DNA of 5,741 nt from Pseudomonadales bacterium (GTDB lineage: Bacteria; Pseudomonadota; Gammaproteobacteria; Pseudomonadales; Azotimanducaceae), in contig SKXG01000288.1 of the NCBI GenBank assembly GCA_007128525.1, positions 1 through 5,741 of the forward strand, in the 5' to 3' direction. Positions 1 to 5,063 of this stretch are shown here, in pieces (position 1 is the first letter of the stretch; every line of letters starts with the position of its first letter). The notes below the pieces were generated by a model. It was not told the origin of the DNA, searched no databases, and saw nothing but the letters and a program-made list of their open reading frames with translations. Position numbers and translations under genes: made by a program.

Positions 1-579
1 AAAGGCCGTGGCCGTGGTATCGACGGATTGCGCATTGCCCTGATCGGTGACCTGAAATACGGCCGCGCCGTGCACTCGTTGTGCAAGCTGCTGGCCATGT
101 TCAATGGCATACAGTTCAATCTGGTCTCGCCGCCTGAACTGGGCGCGCCGGCCGAGATCGTCGACCACCTGCGCGGTGCCGGCCATCAGGTACAGGCTTG
201 GCATGATCTGCAGAACGGCATCAATCACGTGGATATCCTGTACGTCACGCGGACCCAGGAAGAGCGATTTCCCTCACAGGATGAAGCCGACCGCTATCGC
301 GGGCTGTTCCGGCTGAACCAGAGTGTTTATACGCAGTACTGCGAACCGAACACGGTCATCATGCATCCGCTGCCCAGAGATTCGCGCTCGCAGGCCAAGG
401 AGCTCGATGAAGACCTGAACCAAAATCCGAATCTGGCGATCTTCCGACAGGCTGACAATGGCGTTTTGGTGCGCATGGCACTGTTTGCCTTGATTCTGGG
501 GGTCGAACGCGAGGTGCATCAGCATGCCAGGGCTGTGCGCTGGTATACGGCCAAGCGTGTTCCCAGCGATGGATCCTGA
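1..579 (+). CDS. pyrB: Aspartate carbamoyltransferase, C-terminal part (5' end outside window)
   Basis: Catalyses carbamoyl phosphate + L-aspartate to N-carbamoyl-L-aspartate, the committed step of cytosolic de novo pyrimidine synthesis. The open frame runs in from base 1, giving 192 residues of the aspartate-binding half. Visible motifs are GDLKYGR (fragment residues 16-22, matching the E. coli segment that ends at Arg167), TRTQEER (83-89, holding the equivalents of Arg229 and Gln231) and HPLPR (122-126). The N-terminal carbamoyl-phosphate domain lies off the window. After HPLPR the usual VDEI stretch is replaced by DSRSQAKELDEDL, about five residues longer than in E. coli. The C-terminus also extends past the final helix (ARAVRWYTAKR). 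Both traits fit a longer ATCase form that I recall from gammaproteobacteria. The TTG at 28 is not a start, because conserved sequence continues upstream of it. An intrinsic terminator follows 18 bases after the stop. The family call is secure; the subtype rests on memory. Confidence 0.9.
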   Translation, partial: KGRGRGIDGLRIALIGDLKYGRAVHSLCKLLAMFNGIQFNLVSPPELGAPAEIVDHLRGAGHQVQAWHDLQNGINHVDILYVTRTQEERFPSQDEADRYRGLFRLNQSVYTQYCEPNTVIMHPLPRDSRSQAKELDEDLNQNPNLAIFRQADNGVLVRMALFALILGVEREVHQHARAVRWYTAKRVPSDGS

Positions 580-597
580 CCAAAATTGACTTGCATA

Positions 598-631
598 AAA
601 AAAGCCCGGCCACCATGGGCCGGGCTTTTTT
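598..631. terminator. Bidirectional intrinsic terminator between pyrB and etfA
   Basis: A perfect GC-rich stem, GCCCGGCC (604-611) with GGCCGGGC (618-625), closes a 6-base loop. It is preceded by an A-run (597-603) and followed by a T-run (626-631). The A and T runs make it a Rho-independent terminator on both strands, which suits the convergent pyrB (+) and etfBA (-) transcripts. Confidence 0.9.
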
Positions 632-639
632 GTACGCTT

Positions 640-662
640 TGTGATGCATTGGAGGCATCACA
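640..662 (-). other. Second hairpin just downstream of etfA
   Basis: TGTGATGC (640-647) pairs perfectly with GCATCACA (655-662) around a 7-base loop. It starts 9 bases past the etfA stop and precedes the bidirectional terminator on the etfA transcript. It has no T-run of its own, so it may be a 3'-end stabilising stem or an accessory to termination. That role is inferred. Confidence 0.5.
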
Positions 663-671
663 GCACGAGTA

Positions 672-1604
672 TCACCCGAGCGCTTTCTCAAGCTCCGGCA
701 GTGCGTTGAACAGGTCTGCTACCAGACCATAGTCAGCCACCTGGAAGATCGGCGCATCTTCGTCCTTGTTGATGGCGACGATGACCTTGCTGTCCTTCAT
801 GCCGGCCAGGTGCTGAATGGCACCGGAAATACCAACGGCAATGTACAGGTCAGGCGCGACGATCTTGCCTGTCTGGCCAACCTGCATGTCATTGGGGACA
901 AAGCCGGAGTCGACTGCCGCACGTGATGCGCCGATGGCCGCACCCAGTTTGTCGGCAATGCCTTCGAGCAGTTTGAAGTTATCGCCACTGCCCATGCCGC
1001 GCCCGCCGGAAATGACGATGCCGGCTGCGGTCAGTTCAGGTCGGTCGCTCTTGGCGATCTCTTCGCTCTTGAACTCACTCAAACCCAGGTCATGAGCGCT
1101 GTCCAGTTCCTCAATGCTGGCTGAACCGCCCTCACCATCGACTGCATCAAAGGCCGTTGCACGCACCGTGACAACTTTGATCTTGTCGCTGGACTTGACG
1201 GTGGCAATGGCGTTGCCGGCATAGACCGGCCGCTTGAAGGTGTCTTCCCCTTCCACGGCGATGATGTCGGAAATCTGGGCCACATCGAGCAGCGCAGCGA
1301 CGCGCGGCATGAAGTTACGACCCATGGTGGTGTGTGCTGCCATCACGTGGGTGTAGTTGGCGCCCTGCTCGGCAACCAGTGCCGCCAGATTTTCGGCCAG
1401 TTGATGACCGTAAGCTTCATTGTCTGCGAGCAGCACCTTCTTGACGCCAGCAGCTTTGGCAGCCTGCTCAGCAACAGCTTTGCAGCCACTGCCCGCGACC
1501 AGGACATCAATGTCACCACCAACCGCCTGAGCCGCAGCCAGGGCGCACAGGGTGGCGGCATTGAGTTCTTCGTTGTTGTTTTCAGCAATGACCAGAATAC
1601 TCAT
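672..1604 (-). CDS. etfA: Electron transfer flavoprotein alpha subunit
   Basis: This is the FAD-carrying subunit of the soluble ETF heterodimer, which collects electrons from acyl-CoA and related dehydrogenases and hands them to ETF:quinone oxidoreductase. The protein is 310 residues, the normal full length. The N-terminal domain (about 1-185) begins MSILVIAE and contains [16 protein letters not shown] (89-104). The C-terminal FAD domain shows GGRGMGS (200-206), GASRAAVD (225-232), [10 protein letters not shown] (242-251), the EtfA signature [16 protein letters not shown] (254-269), AINKD (277-281) and [11 protein letters not shown] (283-293). These are the conserved isoalloxazine, pyrophosphate and ribose contacts of the family. 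The start ATG overlaps the etfB stop by 4 bases (ATGA), with AAGGTGA upstream as a likely ribosome-binding site, so translation is probably coupled to etfB. It ends at a hairpin and the bidirectional terminator. No anomaly was seen. Confidence 0.97.
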   Translation of the reverse strand: MSILVIAENNNEELNAATLCALAAAQAVGGDIDVLVAGSGCKAVAEQAAKAAGVKKVLLADNEAYGHQLAENLAALVAEQGANYTHVMAAHTTMGRNFMPRVAALLDVAQISDIIAVEGEDTFKRPVYAGNAIATVKSSDKIKVVTVRATAFDAVDGEGGSASIEELDSAHDLGLSEFKSEEIAKSDRPELTAAGIVISGGRGMGSGDNFKLLEGIADKLGAAIGASRAAVDSGFVPNDMQVGQTGKIVAPDLYIAVGISGAIQHLAGMKDSKVIVAINKDEDAPIFQVADYGLVADLFNALPELEKALG

Positions 1605-2353
1605 TTGATCACCTTCGCTTCGTTGCGCAGTTTATCGACAAGCTCAGCAACGCTCTCGACCTTGATACCAGGCTTGCGTTCTGCCGGCGGCTCTACGGAC
1701 AGGACTTCAACTGTGTTCTTCACTTCAACGCCGAGGTCGTCCGGGCTCATCACGTCAAGCTGCTTCTTCTTGGCCTTCATGATGTTTGGCAGCGAGGCGT
1801 ATCGGGGTTCGTTCAGACGCAGATCGGTCGTGATGACAGCTGGCATCTTCAGCTCGACAGTCTGCAGACCACCGTCGACTTCCCGAATGACCTGGGCCTT
1901 TTCACCATCGATGCTGACTTTGGATGCAAAGGTGCCCTGCGGCAGGCCTGCCAGGGCGGCAAACATCTGACCGGTCTGACTGTTGTCGCCGTCGATGCTC
2001 TGCTTGCCGAAGATCACCAGGCCAGGCTGCTCTTTTTCGTAAACACCCTTGATCAGTTTGGCGATGGTCAGCGGCTGTGCATCACCGTCGACCTCGATCA
2101 GAATGGCACGGTCAGCACCGAGCGCGAGACAGGTCCGAAGCTGCTCCTGGCTGGCCTTGGTACCTACGGCCAGAACGATGACCTCTTCGGCGACACCCTT
2201 TTCCTTTAGCCGGACTGCTTCTTCCACGGCAATTTCACAGAAAGGGTTGACGGCCATCTTGACGTTGTTCAGATCGACGCCGGTCTTGTCCGGTTTGACA
2301 CGGACTTTCACATTGGCGTCGACGACGCGCTTTATAGGAACCAATACCTTCAT
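1601..2353 (-). CDS. etfB: Electron transfer flavoprotein beta subunit
   Basis: This is the AMP-binding partner of EtfA and the docking surface for client dehydrogenases. The protein is 250 residues, typical for the family. It starts [12 protein letters not shown] and contains the EtfB signature [18 protein letters not shown] (36-53), [21 protein letters not shown] (63-83, split here only by description), [15 protein letters not shown] (116-130) and LPQGTFAS (137-144). [14 protein letters not shown] (184-197) is the recognition loop, with the anchor leucine at 188 and the lysines that are methylated in the mitochondrial homologue. The frame stays open 30 codons further upstream, but that stretch is not ETF-like. 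The conserved N-terminus and a GAGG site at 2357-2360 fix the ATG at 2353. The GAGG-to-ATG gap is short, about 3 bases. It is the first gene of the etfBA operon and diverges from the ETF-QO gene. Confidence 0.97.
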   Translation of the reverse strand: MKVLVPIKRVVDANVKVRVKPDKTGVDLNNVKMAVNPFCEIAVEEAVRLKEKGVAEEVIVLAVGTKASQEQLRTCLALGADRAILIEVDGDAQPLTIAKLIKGVYEKEQPGLVIFGKQSIDGDNSQTGQMFAALAGLPQGTFASKVSIDGEKAQVIREVDGGLQTVELKMPAVITTDLRLNEPRYASLPNIMKAKKKQLDVMSPDDLGVEVKNTVEVLSVEPPAERKPGIKVESVAELVDKLRNEAKVIK

Positions 2354-2441
2354 GATCCTCGGCTCTGTAGTCTGATGAATGGAGAGATTGAAAGGGTCAC
2401 ACTTGACAAATCGCTGGGTCGGCTTGGACCCAAAGCAGGGC

Positions 2442-2471
2442 ATTTTCCCCTGTCGGTTGTGCCGAGGTCAA
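2442..2471 (-). promoter_or_regulatory. Candidate sigma70-type promoter for etfBA
   Basis: On the - strand, TTGACC (2471-2466, five of six matches to the -35 consensus) is followed after 18 bases by GAAAAT (2447-2442, four of six to the -10 consensus). Transcription would begin near 2435, leaving a leader of about 80 bases before the etfB ATG. This rests on pattern matching only. Confidence 0.35.
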
Positions 2472-2528
2472 GGCAAGTGCCGTCAGGGACTCTGTTGGAT
2501 GCCCGCATAGAGATCAAGGGGGTGATTC

Positions 2529-2536
2529 TATATAAT
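2529..2536 (+). promoter_or_regulatory. Likely -10 box for the ETF-QO gene
   Basis: The sequence TATATAAT ends in a perfect TATAAT at 2531-2536. At 16-18 base spacing the -35 position reads about TAGAGA, a poor match, and there is no extended -10 TG. If used, transcription starts near 2543, about 80 bases before the start codon. A good -10 without a -35 would suit an activator-dependent promoter, which is inference. Confidence 0.45.
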
Positions 2537-2539
2537 CCC

Positions 2540-2582
2540 GGCCCCTGCGGCCCGGCTCGGGGCCAGCCGGCGCTTTACCGGC
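2540..2582 (+). other. Two GC-rich stem-loops in the presumed ETF-QO leader
   Basis: GGCCCC (2540-2545) can pair with GGGGCC (2559-2564), and GCCGG (2566-2570) with CCGGC (2578-2582) around a 7-base loop. They lie just after the TATAAT box, so they would form at the 5' end of the transcript. No match to a known riboswitch was recognised, and GC-rich DNA yields such stems easily. Confidence 0.3.
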
Positions 2583-2612
2583 GTCTCGAATCAACAATCT
2601 GCACTCTAAGAC

Positions 2613-2618
2613 GGGGGA
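2613..2618 (+). promoter_or_regulatory. Ribosome-binding site deciding the ETF-QO GTG start
   Basis: GGGGGA lies 7 bases before the GTG at 2626. The alternative in-frame ATG at 2650 has no purine-rich site at a usable distance, so the GTG is preferred. Confidence 0.6.
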
Positions 2619-2625
2619 TTTACTG

Positions 2626-4287
2626 GTGGAAGCTGTCGAACGCGAATCCATGGAATTCGATGTAGTGATTGTCGGCGGGGGCCCGTCCGGCCTGTCGGCC
2701 GCCTGCCGGCTTATGCAACTGGCCGAAAAGGCTGAGCAGGAGCTGTCGGTCTGCCTCGTCGAGAAAGGCTCTGAGGTCGGTGCACACATTCTGTCGGGCG
2801 CGGTACTGGAGCCGCGCGCCCTGAATGAGCTGTTCCCGGACTGGAAAGAACGAGGGGCGCCGGTCAACAACCCGGTGACCCAGGACGAGGTCTACTACCT
2901 GGTCAACGGCACCAACCGCATCAAGATTCCGTCGTTCATGGTGCCCGGTGACACCCACAACTGGGGCAATCACGCCATCAGTCTCGGCAACCTGTGCCGC
3001 TGGCTCGGTGAGCAGGCCGAGGCCCTGGGCGTCAACATCTTCCCCGGTTTCCCGGCCAGTGAAATCATCTACAACGATGATGGCAGTGTCGGCGGCGTGA
3101 TAACCGGCGACATGGGCGTAGGCGCGGATGGCGAGCAAAAAGGCACCTTTCAGCCCGGATACGAGCTGCGCGCCAAGTACACCCTGTTCGCGGAAGGCTG
3201 CCGCGGCCATCTGGGCAAGCAGTTGATGCAGAAGTTTGACCTGGAAAAAGATGCCTCGACCCAGCACTACGCGATTGGCCTGAAAGAGCTGTGGGACATC
3301 GATCCTGAGAAGCATGTGCCGGGCAAGGTTGTACATACGGTGGGCTGGCCAATGAACCATGGCCCCGGCGGCTTTGCCGGTTCCTTCCTGTATCACATGG
3401 AGAACAACCAGGTGGTTGTTGGCCTGATTGTGGACCTGAGCTACAAGAATCCGCATGTCAGCCCGTTTCACGAGTTCCAGCGCTACAAGACGCATCCGTT
3501 GATTCGGGAGACGCTGGAAGGCGGCAAGCGCGTCTCCTATGGCGCCCGCGCCATCGTCAAGGGTGGTTTGCCGGCATTGCCGAAGCTGACCGTACCCGGC
3601 GCATTGCTGCTCGGTGACGATGCCGGCTTCCTGAACATGCTGAAGATCAAGGGCAGCCACACGGCCATGAAGTCCGGCATGCTTGCTGCAGAAGCTGTCT
3701 TTGACCGGCTGGGCGATGGCGGTGCGCACGATGAAGTCAGCAGTTATGTCGAGCGTTTCGAGAACTCCTGGCTGCACGAGGAGCTGCACAAGGCCCGCAA
3801 TTCAGGCCCTGCCCTGCATCGATTCGGGACCCTGCTGGGTTCGGCTTTCGTCTGGGTCGACCAGACCATCTTCCGCGGCAAGCTGCCCTTCACGCTCAAG
3901 GATCCGGTACCCGATCACGAGTCACTGAAGCCGGCCGACAAGGCGAAGAAAATCGACTATCCGAAACCGGACAACGTGCTGACGTTTGACCGTCTGTCTT
4001 CGGTGTTTGTATCCAATACCAACCACGAAGAAGACCAGCCCTGCCACCTGCAGTTGAAGGATCCGTCGATCCCGATCAGCAAGACGCTGCCGCTGTACGA
4101 TGAGCCGGCGCAGCGTTACTGCCCGGCGGGCGTCTATGAGGTGGTCGAGGAGAACGGTGAGAAGCGCTTCCAGATCAATGCGCAGAACTGCGTGCACTGC
4201 AAGACCTGTGACATCAAGGATCCGTTCCAGAACATCAACTGGGTAACGCCGGAAGGTGGCGGCGGTCCGAACTATCCCAACATGTAA
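2626..4287 (+). CDS. Electron transfer flavoprotein:ubiquinone oxidoreductase (ETF-QO)
   Basis: Monotopic inner-membrane flavo-iron-sulfur enzyme that oxidises reduced ETF and reduces ubiquinone. It links acyl-CoA and amino-acid dehydrogenation to respiration. The protein is 553 residues, full length for the bacterial family. It begins with a Rossmann FAD site, VVIVGGGPSGLSAA (13-26), followed by VEKGSEVGAHILSGA (45-59), AEGCRGHLGKQL (189-200), and the second FAD contact GDDAGFLNMLKIKGSHTAMK (330-349). The C-terminal ferredoxin-like domain supplies four cysteines for one [4Fe-4S] cluster: Cys499 in YCPAGVYE, and Cys522, Cys525 and Cys528 in NCVHCKTCDIKDP. It ends GGPNYPNM, as in Pseudomonas homologues. 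The chosen start is GTG; ATG at 2650 (codon 9) is the alternative and matches where the conserved sequence begins. The gene is divergent from etfBA, its electron donor, which supports the assignment. No key residue is missing. Gene naming varies (etfD, etfQO, ETFDH), so no symbol is given. Confidence 0.97.
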   Translation: MEAVERESMEFDVVIVGGGPSGLSAACRLMQLAEKAEQELSVCLVEKGSEVGAHILSGAVLEPRALNELFPDWKERGAPVNNPVTQDEVYYLVNGTNRIKIPSFMVPGDTHNWGNHAISLGNLCRWLGEQAEALGVNIFPGFPASEIIYNDDGSVGGVITGDMGVGADGEQKGTFQPGYELRAKYTLFAEGCRGHLGKQLMQKFDLEKDASTQHYAIGLKELWDIDPEKHVPGKVVHTVGWPMNHGPGGFAGSFLYHMENNQVVVGLIVDLSYKNPHVSPFHEFQRYKTHPLIRETLEGGKRVSYGARAIVKGGLPALPKLTVPGALLLGDDAGFLNMLKIKGSHTAMKSGMLAAEAVFDRLGDGGAHDEVSSYVERFENSWLHEELHKARNSGPALHRFGTLLGSAFVWVDQTIFRGKLPFTLKDPVPDHESLKPADKAKKIDYPKPDNVLTFDRLSSVFVSNTNHEEDQPCHLQLKDPSIPISKTLPLYDEPAQRYCPAGVYEVVEENGEKRFQINAQNCVHCKTCDIKDPFQNINWVTPEGGGGPNYPNM

Positions 4288-4296
4288 GCGGATCTC

Positions 4297-4343
4297 TGTG
4301 GCCGGCCGGCTCTGCGATCGGAGTCGGCCGACGACAGGCCACA
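4297..4343. terminator. GC-rich hairpin between convergent ETF-QO and DUF1285 genes, possible terminator
   Basis: CGGCCG (4303-4308) pairs with CGGCCG (4325-4330), extended inward to a loop at 4314-4319 with two G-T wobbles. An outer stem pairs TGTGGC (4297-4302) with GCCACA (4338-4343), leaving a one-sided bulge at 4331-4337. It fills almost the whole 56-base gap between the two stop codons, where a terminator is expected, but neither side has a T-run. Its terminator role is therefore uncertain. Confidence 0.4.
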
Positions 4344-4904
4344 TCAGGGGCGATAGCTGCCCAGCTCGAAGAACTCGCCAGCACTCCAGATTCCCAGCAC
4401 TTTGCGGCCATCCCGGTCCTGCTCGACGCCGAGCTCAATCAGCCTGTAATACAACGGTCGGCTGATCAGCGCTTCCAGGCCGTTGCGGACGTGCAGATAA
4501 GGCTTGGGCTCTGTATCCGGGTTTTCGACGCGTAATGGATGATCGGCATCTGCCAGAACCAGGTCCTGAACGTTCGTGATAAACAGGACTTCCTGCGTTT
4601 CACCGCCACCCCGGGTCTCCAGGTCGGTGGCGATGAAGGGCGCGTCCTCAACGTCGATTTCCAGCTTCTCCACTGGTGTCACCAGAAAGTAGCGGTCATC
4701 TTCACGCCGCAAGATGGTGGAGAACAGCTTGACCATCTCCGGCCGGCGAATTTCCGAGCCCTGATAGGTCCAGCTGCCATCGCTGGCAATTCGCATCTGG
4801 CTGTCGCCGACATGCTCCGGATTCCACTTGTCGACAGGCGGCAGCTTGCGCGTCTCTCGCGAGAGCATCTCAAACAGACTGTCCGGCGTTGCAGTGGTCG
4901 ACAT
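4344..4904 (-). CDS. DUF1285 family protein, function unknown
   Basis: A 186-residue protein that I recognise as the DUF1285 family (Pfam PF06938), which has solved structures but no established biochemical role. Conserved blocks are PPVDKWNPE (22-30), MRIASDGSWTYQGSEIRR (37-54), MVKLFSTILRRED (57-69), YFLVTPVEKLEIDVEDAPF (72-90), the DHPLRVE strand (121-127), YLHVRNGLEALISRPLYYRL (136-155) and GIWSAGEFFELGS (171-183). No signal peptide or membrane segment is visible, so a cytosolic location is likely. The ATG at 4904 has a good ribosome-binding site, AGGGGAG (4918-4912), 7 bases upstream. The gene converges on ETF-QO and follows moaA in the same direction after a 159-base gap holding the heptamer repeat, so it could be read from moaA or from its own weak promoter. 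Nothing in the context fixes a function. Confidence 0.9.
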   Translation of the reverse strand: MSTTATPDSLFEMLSRETRKLPPVDKWNPEHVGDSQMRIASDGSWTYQGSEIRRPEMVKLFSTILRREDDRYFLVTPVEKLEIDVEDAPFIATDLETRGGGETQEVLFITNVQDLVLADADHPLRVENPDTEPKPYLHVRNGLEALISRPLYYRLIELGVEQDRDGRKVLGIWSAGEFFELGSYRP

Positions 4905-4920
4905 GGGTGCGCTCCCCTGT

Positions 4921-4960
4921 GTGCAATGGTGATGTGCGATGGTGCGCGACTGGGCGCGAC
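4921..4960. repeat. Short degenerate direct repeats flanking the heptamer array
   Basis: GTGCAATGGTG (4921-4931) recurs as GTGCGATGGTG (4934-4944) with one mismatch and a 13-base period. Then GCGCGAC (4944-4950) recurs at 4954-4960, ending exactly where the heptamer array begins. The nested short repeats suggest past replication slippage. Confidence 0.7.
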
Positions 4961-5009
4961 GGCCGGTGGCCGGTGGCCGGTGGCCGGTGGCCGGTGGCCG
5001 GTGGCCGGT
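4961..5009. repeat. Perfect tandem heptamer repeat, 7 copies of GGCCGGT
   Basis: Seven uninterrupted identical 7-base units (49 bases) read GGCCGGT on + and ACCGGCC on -. Each unit contains self-complementary GGCC and CCGG, so either strand can fold into slipped hairpins. The array sits 56 bases upstream of the DUF1285 ATG and 54 bases downstream of the moaA stop, outside both reading frames. The repeat is certain. Any copy-number variation or regulatory effect is inferred. Confidence 0.97.
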
Positions 5010-5063
5010 CAGCCCAGTGTAAACCCAGACAACGAAGGCGCAATGGCGTTCAATCGGGCAGTG

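Larger units (their letters stand above)
2354..2625. promoter_or_regulatory. Divergent control region between etfB and the ETF-QO gene
   Basis: This 272-base region has no credible gene. It carries a candidate -strand promoter for etfBA near 2442-2471, a +strand TATAAT box at 2531-2536, GC-rich hairpins in the presumed ETF-QO leader, and the ETF-QO ribosome-binding site. A direct repeat of GTGCCG occurs at 2459-2464 and 2477-2482. I searched by eye for a PsrA-type fatty-acid operator (CAAAC with an inverted GTTTG partner) and found none. Confidence 0.7.
4905..5063. promoter_or_regulatory. Leader/promoter region of the DUF1285 gene, repeat-rich
   Basis: This 159-base gap between the moaA stop and the DUF1285 start contains the heptamer array (4961-5009), shorter degenerate repeats (4921-4960) and a weak - strand promoter candidate. 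That candidate is TTGCGC (5043-5038), a 16-base spacer, then TACACT (5021-5016), which would place the repeat in the transcribed leader. The promoter match is poor, with three of six at -35 and four of six at -10. No moaA terminator with a T-run was seen. Confidence 0.4.

Noticed and set aside
28..30. TTG as the start of a short carbamoyltransferase gene
   Set aside because: Conserved ATCase sequence (GRGIDGL) precedes it in frame, and the carbamoyl-phosphate domain must lie upstream of the window.
1332..1970. + strand open frame (212 codons) across the etfA/etfB junction
   Set aside because: It lies opposite two well-supported genes and has serine- and arginine-rich, low-complexity composition typical of a wrong-frame translation.
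2403..2408. Perfect TTGACA on the + strand as a -35 element
   Set aside because: No -10-like sequence lies 15-19 bases downstream, and it is about 120 bases from the TATAAT box.
2422..2436. Imperfect inverted repeat GCTTGGACCCAAAGC as an operator
   Set aside because: Only the outer four bases of each arm and one inner pair match, which is within chance for a region of this size.
2354..2443. N-terminal extension of EtfB by 30 residues
   Set aside because: The extension has no similarity to EtfB, while the family N-terminus [10 protein letters not shown] begins at 2353 with a nearby GAGG site.
2620..3789. Long - strand open frame (389 codons) opposite the ETF-QO gene
   Set aside because: It is a shadow of a GC-rich coding region. 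The + strand encodes an intact ETF-QO with all cofactor motifs, and the antisense product matches nothing I recognise.
4961..5009. Heptamer array as a CRISPR or an integration site
   Set aside because: The units are 7 bases with no spacers, and no cas, integrase or tRNA gene is near.
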